Shown piece after piece: positions 23,835 through 32,844 of a stretch of 64,000 bases of DNA. Below the pieces are notes generated by a model, which was given only the letters and a program-made list of their open reading frames with translations, had not been told where the DNA came from and made no database searches. Origin of the DNA: CAYZTY01 sp964444665 (GTDB taxonomy: Bacteria; Planctomycetota; Phycisphaerae; Sedimentisphaerales; CAYZTY01). Location of the stretch: positions 1-64,000 of the forward strand of contig CAYUIE010000015.1 of assembly GCA_964444665.1 (NCBI GenBank), given 5' to 3'. Numbering within the stretch: position 1 is the stretch's first letter; each line of letters opens with the position of its first letter. The position numbers and the translations under genes are program-made.

Positions 23835-26800
23835 ATGACGAGAAACTTAAAGGGAAGATGTAGTTCTCTATTATTTTATTTGTCTGTGCTGTTGATGTTT
23901 GGAGGTATACCGGCAATAGCGGCCACGCCGGTACAGATTGAAACGGCCATCCAGAACGGTATCAATTGGCTTATTCCTCAGCAGGACCCCTGCGGCTTCT
24001 GGGAAGATGATATGACGGGCAACAGGGGCGGAACCACAGGCTTTGCCGTTGTAAAACTCGAAGACCGGGCGATTGAGCAAGGTTACACTTCTCCGTTTGA
24101 CCCTGCTTATTCTTATGCCGGGAATGTACAATCGGGCCTGAATTATATATTCAGCATTGCCACCATCATTCCTATTTCAATGCAGCCGGCCGGCAATCCT
24201 GATACCGATGGTGACGGCATCGGTGTGTTCATAGCCAGTGACGGACATCATCGAACGTATGAAACGGGGATTGCGATGATGGCCATCGCTGCCAGCAGGT
24301 CCCCTGCAAGGGTTGTTAATTATCCGGGCTCAGCGGTGGATGGCTGGACTTACAAACAGGTTTTGGAGGATATGGTTGATTACCTTGCCTTCGGGCAGAA
24401 CGACATCGGCAACTCGCGCGGTGGCTGGATTTATCAGGAAAACACACAAGAAGTTTCAGACAATTCGAATTCAGGCTACGCTGTTCTCGGATTGGGCTAT
24501 GCCGAGTCGCCGGTTTATGGATTTGGCTGCACGATACCGGCGTTTGTGAAGAGTGAATTAAACATATGGATAGATTTTATTCAAAACGACGTTAATGGGG
24601 ACGCTATGGATGGAGGCTCCGGCTATATGGACCCCAACGATTGGGTTAATTGCCTTAAGACGGGCAACCTGATTTTTGAGATGACATTCTACGGTGATTC
24701 CTCAGTTTTTGCGAGGGTGCGGGATGCCGTGGATTATCTCGAGCGAACATGGAACGACCCGATAAGAGATCCGGGATGGGGCAATCCGGCTTTTGGCGGC
24801 ACCCCTGAATATCAGACGATGTATTGTATTATGAAGGGGCTGGAGTACGCTGGTATTAACACGATATTTGTAGGCGGCAGCCCAAACGACTGGTACGGCG
24901 AATTTGCTGATGCTATTGTAAACACTCAGCAGATAGATGGTAATTGGCCCGGGGACATTTGGGGCGGCAGTCATCTGGCTACTGGGTGGGCCTTGCTAAC
25001 CCTGGAAAAATCAACACCGGGGCAACCTAAGGACATTAAGAATCTGAAGTGGTCTCAGCCGCCTATCCCAATTGACCCGAATTCACCAATGCCGACGTAT
25101 TGTGGCTGGGACGAAATATCGTACAACAAGGATTACGAGGACCCGAATGGGGCTTGGAAAATAGTGGCGGATGATTTCTACTGCTTAGGCCCGATGCCGA
25201 TAGATTCGATTCACTGGTGGGGTTCGCATTTCGATTGGGAAAATCCCGAACAGCCACCGCCACCCGAAAATCTTCCGACTGACTGGTGGATAGGTTTTTG
25301 GAGTAATACCTACACAATCGGTGCCGGAACTAAGGCTGATGTGTTGTTCCTTACAGATACCACAGGAAGTATGTCCGGTTACCTTAATGATTTCAAGACC
25401 GCCTTGGGCGGCGTCCTTACGGCCATCAACAACGCCGCGCCCGGTTTGAACATTAGGTATAGCGTTGCCGACTACAGGAACTACACTGATGGCGGCAACT
25501 ACCAGGCCTTCGGTGTGAATTTGATTCAACCGTTTACGTCTAATACTGCTCTTGTCCAGTTTGCGATTAACGGTATGGTCGCAGCGGGCGGCGCGGATTG
25601 GGCTGAAAGTCACCTGACGGGTATGGTTAACATATCGAGCAACTGGACTACTCCCGCAGGTCCCCTTGGTTTTAACGGTCGAACCGGTGCCAATAAGATT
25701 ATTATCTGGGCTGGTGATGCGCACGGTCACATCTTGGGCGACGAGCCGGGCTCAAGTGGAAATCCACCGCTCGGTTATTACCAAACGCTCAATGCGACCA
25801 TTAACGCATTAACTGCTCAGGGCATTATAGTGTTCGGCCTGAACGCAACCGATTGCAGCAGCGGAATAAATTTGCCTTATGGCGGCTTATTCAATCAAAC
25901 ACCACAACATCAGCAGGCGGATGACATCACCTCTGCGACGGGCGGCACGCTTTTCTGCAGTGTTGGGTCAGGTGGCCCGAGCATCGAGGATGCCATCGTT
26001 GATGCGGTGGTAAGCGCTAATGTCTATAGCAGTCCGGAAGTTTTGCTGCATTCTTTCAGATTGCCGACATCACGGGTTCAGGTTGCCCAGGTGGGTATGG
26101 ATTACTACTATGGTTACTATCCTCAGGATGTTTGCTACCAGTATTATGTTGATTTGGAGCCTAATGAGATATTCTGGCAGGATAAGTATCGCGACGAGAC
26201 TCTCAACGACATATTCTGGCTGAGTATTGTGGCACTTTATCCCGACCCGTGTGAGCCGCCGATTCATCCGTGGGGCTGGAAGACACGGCCGTGGAGCTGG
26301 GAAGATGACGCGGTACGCTTTAATGTCCCGTACGAGCCGCCAGTGGGTTCTGCGATTGACCCGTGCACTGTCGAGCCGATTAAAGACCCTTACTTTGACG
26401 AAAGCTTTGATGTGGCCTTTGAACTTGATACCGACCCGAACTGGGTTAAATGGGAGCAGCCGTTTACGGACATTCGCGACTGGCCTCACTATGAGGATGA
26501 GGTTTCTATGGCCTTTGAAGGCGAGGAGCCTTCAACCAAGTACGATCAGTATCCGGACTTAGACTACACGGGAATGGACGTCCTGGCCGGTCCGTTGTCG
26601 GTTGACGCCAACGCCCAAACTGTATACGAGAAATTCCTTGCGGACGATTTCCTGTGCGAAATGACGGGACCTATCACGGATATTCATCTCTGGGGCTCGT
26701 ATAACGAGGATATGAAATTTCCGGATATGAATGATATGCCGTGGTTCAGTTTGGTTATCTATGAGAATCTTCCACCTGATATGAACTATCCCTATAGCAG

Positions 26801-28103
26801 ACCCGGCGCGGTTGTGTGGGATGCGTATATACAACCGAGCGTTGAGATGGTGTTTGCAACCGCTCAGGAATCTTTCTATGACCCCAATCCTGACCAGATA
26901 ATCGGGATGGACTGGACGGTTTGGCGGTACGATTTCGATATCGAACCTGCTGATGCATTTGTCCAGCAAGAAGGCAACATCTACTGGCTTGGGGTGCATC
27001 ACACGTTTGACCTAAACGGTGATGGCATCGTAAACCTGGTGGATGTACTTTTGCTCAGAAGTACCTGGCCGGGGGCGTTTGGCTGGAAGACCTCGCTGGA
27101 GCACTTCGAGGATGATGCTGTATGGACAGATGTTATGACCTTTCCGGGTGACCCGCATGTTGTACCTTCGGGTGAGATATGGAACGAGCTGCGTTACCCG
27201 CTTGGGCACCAATTTGATGGGAACAGCATCGATTTGGCATTCGAAATCACAACGACAGCAGTCGAGGAAGAGATTATCGTAGCCGATGACTGGCGCTGTG
27301 AGGTAAATACACCTGTGATAGCAATTGCGTGGTGGGGCTCGTATCTTGGCTACGGCTTCGAGGCATGTGCAGACCCGTGTTTAGCATCGTGGATGACGCT
27401 GCCAGTTAGTCCGGATTACTTCCGTTTGGGTATCTGGACCGATATGCCGGCCGATCCCTGTGCCCCACAATCATACAGCCATCCGGATCAACTGGTGTGG
27501 CAATATGATGCGAATAACTACACAGAAGTTCTTGTCGGCTATGATAAGCACCCGCATGGTGATGCGAATGATCCGAATGTGCCGAATGAGCCGAATGAGC
27601 CGGTCTTCCGTTATTCAGTGAGATTACCTGAAGACAAGTGGTTCATACAAGACGAGCCTAATGGTATCTACTGGTTAAGTGTCGTTGCTGTCTATGAAAG
27701 TCGTCAGCCCATCTATGATTGGGGCTGGACGAACCATAGTCATATGTTTATGGATAACGCTGTTTCGGGTCTGCCCGGTATGTGGTACCAGCTTTATGAC
27801 CAGACCGAAAAAAGCGAGGATATGTCGTTTATATTGTTTACCTGGGGAGGACCGATTTGCTGGACCTGGCCGGGGCAGTGTCACGGTGACTGCTATGGCA
27901 ATGACCTGAAAGTTGACATCGATGATTTTTATCCCTTCAAAGACGCTTTCGGCTCCAGCTATGGCGATATCAATTATAATCCATGTGCTGACTTTGACAG
28001 AGACGGCGATGTTGACATCGATGATTTCTACATATTTAAAGACTCCTTCATAGTCACAGATGTGCCTGGTGATTGTGTTCCGGGTGGTGAGTGGCCGCCT
28101 TAA
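23835..28103 (+). CDS. Giant exported protein: cyclase-like, Trp-rich repeats, nested vWA, dockerin-like end
   Basis: 1,422 residues. Signal peptide ~1-31. Residues ~32-395 resemble squalene-cyclase/prenyltransferase alpha-toroid repeats (G-I-N-W-L-I-P-Q-Q-D, G-L-N-Y-I-F, A-T-G-W-A-L-L-T-L). Three Trp-rich domains follow, starting near ~402, ~868 and ~1143, with A-D-D-[FW], W-W-G-S or L-W-G-S, I-[FY]-W-L-[SG] and W-G-W or G-W-K-T motifs. Copy 1 is split by a von Willebrand A domain (~499-729; MIDAS D-T-T-G-S-M at ~508). Copy 2 is split by an EF-hand loop (D-L-N-G-D-G-I-V-N-L-V-D, ~1059-1070). The C-terminus has two dockerin-type loops, one of them D-R-D-G-D-V-D-I-D-D-F. CAGGAGG precedes ATG. 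It is probably a cell-surface or secreted binding protein; no enzymatic activity is assured. Confidence 0.85.
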   Translation: MTRNLKGRCSSLLFYLSVLLMFGGIPAIAATPVQIETAIQNGINWLIPQQDPCGFWEDDMTGNRGGTTGFAVVKLEDRAIEQGYTSPFDPAYSYAGNVQSGLNYIFSIATIIPISMQPAGNPDTDGDGIGVFIASDGHHRTYETGIAMMAIAASRSPARVVNYPGSAVDGWTYKQVLEDMVDYLAFGQNDIGNSRGGWIYQENTQEVSDNSNSGYAVLGLGYAESPVYGFGCTIPAFVKSELNIWIDFIQNDVNGDAMDGGSGYMDPNDWVNCLKTGNLIFEMTFYGDSSVFARVRDAVDYLERTWNDPIRDPGWGNPAFGGTPEYQTMYCIMKGLEYAGINTIFVGGSPNDWYGEFADAIVNTQQIDGNWPGDIWGGSHLATGWALLTLEKSTPGQPKDIKNLKWSQPPIPIDPNSPMPTYCGWDEISYNKDYEDPNGAWKIVADDFYCLGPMPIDSIHWWGSHFDWENPEQPPPPENLPTDWWIGFWSNTYTIGAGTKADVLFLTDTTGSMSGYLNDFKTALGGVLTAINNAAPGLNIRYSVADYRNYTDGGNYQAFGVNLIQPFTSNTALVQFAINGMVAAGGADWAESHLTGMVNISSNWTTPAGPLGFNGRTGANKIIIWAGDAHGHILGDEPGSSGNPPLGYYQTLNATINALTAQGIIVFGLNATDCSSGINLPYGGLFNQTPQHQQADDITSATGGTLFCSVGSGGPSIEDAIVDAVVSANVYSSPEVLLHSFRLPTSRVQVAQVGMDYYYGYYPQDVCYQYYVDLEPNEIFWQDKYRDETLNDIFWLSIVALYPDPCEPPIHPWGWKTRPWSWEDDAVRFNVPYEPPVGSAIDPCTVEPIKDPYFDESFDVAFELDTDPNWVKWEQPFTDIRDWPHYEDEVSMAFEGEEPSTKYDQYPDLDYTGMDVLAGPLSVDANAQTVYEKFLADDFLCEMTGPITDIHLWGSYNEDMKFPDMNDMPWFSLVIYENLPPDMNYPYSRPGAVVWDAYIQPSVEMVFATAQESFYDPNPDQIIGMDWTVWRYDFDIEPADAFVQQEGNIYWLGVHHTFDLNGDGIVNLVDVLLLRSTWPGAFGWKTSLEHFEDDAVWTDVMTFPGDPHVVPSGEIWNELRYPLGHQFDGNSIDLAFEITTTAVEEEIIVADDWRCEVNTPVIAIAWWGSYLGYGFEACADPCLASWMTLPVSPDYFRLGIWTDMPADPCAPQSYSHPDQLVWQYDANNYTEVLVGYDKHPHGDANDPNVPNEPNEPVFRYSVRLPEDKWFIQDEPNGIYWLSVVAVYESRQPIYDWGWTNHSHMFMDNAVSGLPGMWYQLYDQTEKSEDMSFILFTWGGPICWTWPGQCHGDCYGNDLKVDIDDFYPFKDAFGSSYGDINYNPCADFDRDGDVDIDDFYIFKDSFIVTDVPGDCVPGGEWPP

Positions 28104-28211
28104 ATAGGTAAAAGTGAATTATGTGTGAATTAGCCTATGAAGTGATGGCTGCAGAGGAGTTTTTAGTTAGTTGAGGGTCAGGGATATACCGGGCCCTTGA
28201 GATAATAAGGT

Positions 28212-28250
28212 ACCCCGCAGGTTACTAATGTCCTGCGGGGTCCTTTTATT
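28212..28250 (+). terminator. Rho-independent terminator
   Basis: ACCCCGCAGG (28212-28221) pairs perfectly with CCTGCGGGGT (28232-28241), followed by CCTTTTATT. It ends the 1,422-residue protein gene about 110 bases after its stop. Confidence 0.85.
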
Positions 28251-28463
28251 ATAAAATTTTATTTAGTAGATGTGGGACAAATTGATAATCTCAGGGCTGT
28301 GAAGTGTTATTTGTAAAAAAGCACCGGTCCTGATGAGTAGGTGTGAGGTTTTTGCGTCGAAATTCTCAAATTAGGACATTGTGGGAATAATATTATTGGA
28401 TTTTAGATAGATAATAGATTAGATAGGTATAAGAAAATTTTTTAATTTTTTTTGTTTTTGTAT

Positions 28464-28492
28464 TTGAACTATTACAAACAAGAGTTTAACAT
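28464..28492 (+). promoter_or_regulatory. Possible promoter for tRNA-Thr-tuf
   Basis: TTGAAC (28464-28469), 17-base spacer, TAACAT (28487-28492), inside an A/T-rich stretch upstream of the tRNA. The match is moderate. Confidence 0.35.
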
Positions 28493-28669
28493 AATGCGTT
28501 TGTTTTGGAGTGTTTCGATAGAGGGAATCCCTACACTTATTCTCTTCGATGTTCGTTGGATTGTTAGAATCTAATCGCTTTAGTTATAGTATAGATAGTA
28601 ATTTTTATATATCATTTGTTTTGTTGCAGCTTTATCTGTCTCTGGCGATTAATTAAAGATATTGGCTTT

Positions 28670-28742
<73 letters not shown>

Positions 28743-28979
28743 AAGTTGTAATTTGGCCGGGTCTCGATAAGTTCGGTAAGATGTGCGAAGTAGTGAGTCC
28801 TGGATGAGTTAGGAATTTACTTTGGGTCGTTCGCGGTAAGTTCTTGTTAAATACTATTTTCTTAATTGTTGGATTAAGGATGACTGTGGATGGCCTGAGT
28901 GTCTATAATAACAGGGCTTAGTGTTTCTGGAAAAAAGGAAAGAGTTAGTGCTAACGCCGTAATAGGAGGTTAATAACAG

Positions 28980-30194
28980 ATGGCTAAGGCAGTATTTGAG
29001 CGAACAAAACCACACGTGAATATCGGCACAATTGGTCATATTGACCATGGTAAGACGACGTTAACCGTTGCAATAATGATGCGTCTGGCTCAAACTCGGG
29101 GCAGTGGTAATATCAAGCGGTTTGAAGAGATAGATAATGCGCCGGAAGAAAAAGAGCGCGGTATTACTATAAATACTGCCCATGTTGAGTACGAAACCGA
29201 CAAGCGTCACTATGCCCATGTTGACTGTCCGGGTCACGCCGACTATGTTAAGAATATGATAACCGGTGCGGCCCAAATGGACGGAGCGATTCTGGTCGTA
29301 GCCGCCAGCGACGGACCGATGCCCCAGACACGGGAGCATATCCTGCTTGCTCGTCAGGTCAATGTTCCGAAGATAGTCGTTTACCTGAATAAGGTCGACC
29401 AGGTGGATGATCCTGAACTTTTGGAACTGGTGGAGCTTGAGCTGCGGGAATTACTCTCGAAGTATGAGTTTCCAGGCGATGAGATTCCCATTATCAAAGG
29501 CTCAGCATTGAAGGCTATGGAGTCCGAAGGCAAGGACGATGAGATTTGCAAGAGTATTGACGAGCTTATGGATGCCGTGGATGATTACATCCCGGTTCCG
29601 GAGCGTGATATTGATAAGCCGTTTCTTATGCCTGTGGAAGATGTTTTCAGCATTAAAGGGCGGGGAACGGTTGGTACCGGCAGAGTAGATAGAGGTGTGG
29701 TGCGGGTTGGTGGTGAGATAGAGATAGTGGGGTTGGCGAAAGAGACACGCAAGACGGTTGTAACGGGGGTTGAGATGTTTAACAAGACGCTGGACGAAGG
29801 CAGAGCGGGAGACAATATCGGCATTCTGCTGCGCGGCGTTGAGAAGAAAGACCTGGAGCGTGGTCAGGTAATCGCAGCCCCCGGCACAATAACTCCTCAT
29901 ACCAAGTTTGAAGCAGAGGTCTATGTTTTAGCCAAGGAGGAGGGTGGTCGTCATACACCGTTCTTTGCGGGTTACAGACCTCAATTCTATTTCCGAACGA
30001 CCGATGTTACAGGCAAAGTCGAGGGGATTAAGAGCCGAGAAGGAAAGCCTGCAGAGATGTGTATGCCGGGCGATAACATATCGATGGATGTCTCGATTAT
30101 ATCCCCAATTGCGATGGAAGAGGGACTCCGTTTCGCGATTCGTGAAGGCGGCCGAACAGTTGGCGCCGGCGTAGTAACGAAGGTCATTGAATAA
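28980..30194 (+). CDS. tuf: Elongation factor Tu
   Basis: 404 residues, full length. It carries aminoacyl-tRNA to the ribosome as a GTPase. P-loop G-H-I-D-H-G-K-T-T (~18-26), switch I with R-G-I-T-I-N, D-C-P-G-H (~82-86) and N-K-V-D (~137-140) are all present. Domain 2/3 motifs are intact (G-R-G-T-V-G-T-G-R, G-Y-R-P-Q-F-Y-F-R-T-T-D-V-T-G). The usual Val in G-H-V-D-H-G is Ile here, a mild variant. GGAGG lies ~10 bases upstream of ATG. It is the only tuf in the window and no second copy lies beside fusA. Confidence 0.98.
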   Translation: MAKAVFERTKPHVNIGTIGHIDHGKTTLTVAIMMRLAQTRGSGNIKRFEEIDNAPEEKERGITINTAHVEYETDKRHYAHVDCPGHADYVKNMITGAAQMDGAILVVAASDGPMPQTREHILLARQVNVPKIVVYLNKVDQVDDPELLELVELELRELLSKYEFPGDEIPIIKGSALKAMESEGKDDEICKSIDELMDAVDDYIPVPERDIDKPFLMPVEDVFSIKGRGTVGTGRVDRGVVRVGGEIEIVGLAKETRKTVVTGVEMFNKTLDEGRAGDNIGILLRGVEKKDLERGQVIAAPGTITPHTKFEAEVYVLAKEEGGRHTPFFAGYRPQFYFRTTDVTGKVEGIKSREGKPAEMCMPGDNISMDVSIISPIAMEEGLRFAIREGGRTVGAGVVTKVIE

Positions 30195-30295
30195 ACCGAT
30201 TTATACAAACGAGGATATCGTGATTTTCACGGCGACTCGGTGATGTTGGTTAGTATGGCCACAGTGGGGCCGAGTTTTGTTAGTAAAGGGCAGGT

Positions 30296-30463
30296 ATGGC
30301 AAAGGGCAGCAAAAGAGAATATGTCTGGCTTGAATGTACCAGTTGCCGGGAACGTAACTACCGCACCGAAGTAAACGTCTCTCAAGGGACTCCAAAGCTG
30401 GAGTTGAAGAAGTTCTGTAGGAAAGAGCGTAAGCGAACGGTGCATAAAATCAGGCGTAAATAA
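30296..30463 (+). CDS. rpmG: Ribosomal protein L33 (bL33)
   Basis: 55 residues. Starts M-A-K-G-S-K-R-E-Y and ends K-I-R-R-K. One Cys pair C-T-S-C (~14-17) is intact. The second pair is reduced to a single Cys (K-K-F-C-R-K-E), so the normal four-Cys zinc ribbon is incomplete. It lies between tuf and tRNA-Trp, the expected place before secE. It is a large-subunit protein near the E site. Confidence 0.93.
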   Translation: MAKGSKREYVWLECTSCRERNYRTEVNVSQGTPKLELKKFCRKERKRTVHKIRRK

Positions 30464-30474
30464 GATGAATATCC

Positions 30475-30548
<74 letters not shown>

Positions 30549-30609
30549 TGTGTTTTGAATTGGTGTTCTTCAAACGTTAGACGGTTTAAGTGAAGAGTAT
30601 TTAATCATA

Positions 30610-31011
30610 ATGTTATTCGAAGTATATAAGAGAGGGCAAGGTTACTATACACGGCTTTTTACAGCACTGGGGTGTGGAGTGATTGCAGCTGTGGGTTGTT
30701 GGCGTCTTTATGAGAAATTAGGCGGTCTTGACACTGCTGCCAGTACAAGGATATGGATACAGACATTTGTGCCTGTGGGTTTGTTTGTTGTATTTGCGAT
30801 TCTTGTTTTTCTGATGGTAAATAAGCCGAAGATAGCAAACTTTATGATAGCAGCAGAAGGCGAGATGAAAAAAGTAAGCTGGTCGAGCAAGAAAGAGATA
30901 GCTGCATCGACTTTTATTGTAATTGTGGTTGTTATAAGTATAGCATTATTATTGATGTTCACCGATATTTTTTTTCAGTTTTTTTTCAGGGCCATCCATC
31001 TGTTAGAGTAA
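30610..31011 (+). CDS. secE: Preprotein translocase subunit SecE
   Basis: 133 residues with three hydrophobic segments (~16-33, ~51-71, ~100-124). The SecE hallmark is the amphipathic stretch E-M-K-K-V-S-W-S-S-K-K-E (~85-96) just before the last membrane helix. Extra N-terminal helices are seen in the longer proteobacterial-type SecE as well. It clamps SecY in the Sec translocon; secY is in the same superregion at 56035. It sits immediately before nusG as in most bacteria. Confidence 0.93.
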   Translation: MLFEVYKRGQGYYTRLFTALGCGVIAAVGCWRLYEKLGGLDTAASTRIWIQTFVPVGLFVVFAILVFLMVNKPKIANFMIAAEGEMKKVSWSSKKEIAASTFIVIVVVISIALLLMFTDIFFQFFFRAIHLLE

Positions 31012-31035
31012 ATTTTGGCGGGTTGTGTATTGATT

Positions 31036-31578
31036 ATGCAATGGTATGTTCTTCGAGTTGCATCGAATAAGGAACAACAGGTCAGAGATAATCTCGAGAG
31101 GAAGGTTATAATGGAGAATTTGGGGGACGTTATCGGCAGGATAATGGTCCCAACGGAGCAGATAAAGCGTATACGCAGCGGCAGGCAGAAGGTTCACAGG
31201 CGCAAGCTCTATCCTGGATATGTCTTTATGGAAATGCAGCCGAAGGAGGACGGGCGAATCCCCGAAAAGGCGTGGTTCGTAATAAAAGAGACGGTGGGCG
31301 TGGGTGATTTTGTAGGAACAGAGGGAGTGCCAACCGCGATGCGAGACACGGATGTGGCGAAGATGCTCTCCGAGGTAGAGAAGCCTGATGATTCGCCCAG
31401 TATCAAGGTGGATTTCGCGAAAGGCGATTTGGTTAAAATTCGGGAGGGAGCCTTTGAGAATTTCGAGGGCGCCGTTGATTCGATAGACAACGAGCGGGGA
31501 ATTGTGCGTGTAATAGTAACGATATTCGGGCGAAGCACGCCATTAGATATAGAGTATTGGCAGATTGAGAAGTTGTAA
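31036..31578 (+). CDS. nusG: Transcription termination/antitermination factor NusG
   Basis: 180 residues from ATG at 31036 (M-Q-W-Y-V-L-R-V), which matches the family's usual start. An upstream in-frame TTG at 31015 would add seven residues and is less likely. The N-terminal domain contains the NGN fold (Y-P-G-Y-V-F-M-E-M, ~63-71). The C-terminal KOW motif reads F-A-K-G-D-L-V-K-I-R-E-G-A-F-E-N-F. NusG binds RNA polymerase and couples it to the ribosome or Rho. It lies 24 bases after secE. Confidence 0.96.
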   Translation: MQWYVLRVASNKEQQVRDNLERKVIMENLGDVIGRIMVPTEQIKRIRSGRQKVHRRKLYPGYVFMEMQPKEDGRIPEKAWFVIKETVGVGDFVGTEGVPTAMRDTDVAKMLSEVEKPDDSPSIKVDFAKGDLVKIREGAFENFEGAVDSIDNERGIVRVIVTIFGRSTPLDIEYWQIEKL

Positions 31579-31603
31579 ACAGAGACTTTTAAGCGATTGA
31601 GAA

Positions 31604-32029
31604 ATGGCTAAGAAGGTAGCATTTCAAATTAAATTGCAGGCACCCGGCGGAAAGGCAACACCTGCGCCGCCGATAGGGCCGGCGCTGGGACAGCGTGGAG
31701 TTAATATCGGCCAATTTGTCTCGCAGTTTAATGAAAGAACAAAAGAGTTGAATGGGATGATTGTGCCGGTGGTAATAAGTGTGCACGGTGATAAGAGTTT
31801 TACTTTCGAGGTCAAGAGCCCACCGGCGGCGGTTCTTTTGAAGGATATTGCACAAGTTGCCAAGGGCAGCGGCGTTCCGAACAAAGAGAAGGTTGGCAAA
31901 GTGAACAGGCAGCAGATACGCAAGATAGCAGAGAGGAAATTCAACGATCTTAACGCTTACGATATGGACCAGGCCGAAAAGATAATCGAAGGAACGGCCC
32001 GGAGTATGGGGATAGAAATAGAGAATTGA
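31604..32029 (+). CDS. rplK: Ribosomal protein L11 (uL11)
   Basis: 141 residues. The proline-rich N-terminal linker P-A-P-P-I-G-P-A-L-G-Q-R-G (~20-32), where thiostrepton and EF-G contacts occur, is intact. The C-terminal rRNA-binding domain ends in G-T-A-R-S-M-G-I. It forms the GTPase-associated centre with L10/L12, encoded just downstream. 25 bases after nusG. Confidence 0.97.
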   Translation: MAKKVAFQIKLQAPGGKATPAPPIGPALGQRGVNIGQFVSQFNERTKELNGMIVPVVISVHGDKSFTFEVKSPPAAVLLKDIAQVAKGSGVPNKEKVGKVNRQQIRKIAERKFNDLNAYDMDQAEKIIEGTARSMGIEIEN

Positions 32030-32079
32030 ACAGGTAGAGGGCAGTTGGAAGGGAAGTGGGTTTATAAACAGGACTGATT

Positions 32080-32757
32080 ATGGGCCAGAGAGGCAAAAAA
32101 TATAAGAAGCAAGCCGAGTCATTAGTCAAAGATTCTGTAGAGCTTGCGGAAGCCGTCAGGCAAATCAAATCTGTAGCTTCGGCCAAGTTTGACCAGAGCA
32201 TTGATTGTGTTTTGCAATTGGGTATAGACCCGAAACAAGCCGACCAGCAGGTTCGAGGGTCGGTTTCACTGCCGTATGGCATAGGGAAACAAAAAAAGGT
32301 GGTTGCCTTCTGTGAGGATTCTGAAGTGGAAGGGGCCAGGCAGGCCGGGGCCATTGAGGCTGGTTGCGATGAGTTAATTGAAAAGATTCAGGGCGGATGG
32401 GCAGATTTCGACGTGGCTGTCGCTTCGCCAAAAGTAATGGGCAAAGTCGGCAAGCTCGGCCGTACCCTGGGACCTCAGGGCAAGATGCCATCTCCGAAAA
32501 ATGGCACAGTAACAACAGATATAGCAAAGACAGTGGCGGAGTTTGCCGCTGGAAAGGTGGAATTTAGAAACGATGCCGGCGGTAATGTGCACGCCGTTGT
32601 AGGTAAACAAAGCTTTGAATCAGAGAAGCTAATTGGCAATATCGAAGCGTTTATTGCGCACATAAAGGGGCTCCGGCCGGTAACGGCAAAGGGCACCTAT
32701 ATAAAAAACGTGTTTATATCCGCGACGATGAGTCCAAGCGTGCAGTTAAGTATGTAA
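32080..32757 (+). CDS. rplA: Ribosomal protein L1 (uL1)
   Basis: 225 residues. The family signature G-R-T-L-G-P-Q-G-K-M-P-S-P-K-N-G-T-V (~126-143) is complete, as is the N-terminal Y-K-K-Q. L1 forms the mobile stalk of the 50S subunit and is also the usual repressor of the rplKA mRNA in bacteria; a binding site could lie before rplK but I did not identify one. 50 bases after rplK. Confidence 0.97.
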   Translation: MGQRGKKYKKQAESLVKDSVELAEAVRQIKSVASAKFDQSIDCVLQLGIDPKQADQQVRGSVSLPYGIGKQKKVVAFCEDSEVEGARQAGAIEAGCDELIEKIQGGWADFDVAVASPKVMGKVGKLGRTLGPQGKMPSPKNGTVTTDIAKTVAEFAAGKVEFRNDAGGNVHAVVGKQSFESEKLIGNIEAFIAHIKGLRPVTAKGTYIKNVFISATMSPSVQLSM

Positions 32758-32844
32758 ATTGGAAACGTTTTGTCTCGCAAAGGGCCGGCAGATAAGGAAC
32801 TATTAAACGGCTGTTTCGAGATAAGATTTACGAACGGGTGAGCA

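Larger units (their letters stand above)
28104..28669. other. Intergenic region before the translation superregion
   Basis: No gene. It holds the terminator of the giant protein gene (28212-28250) and, further right, a very A/T-rich stretch with a possible promoter for tRNA-Thr and tuf. Confidence 0.5.
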
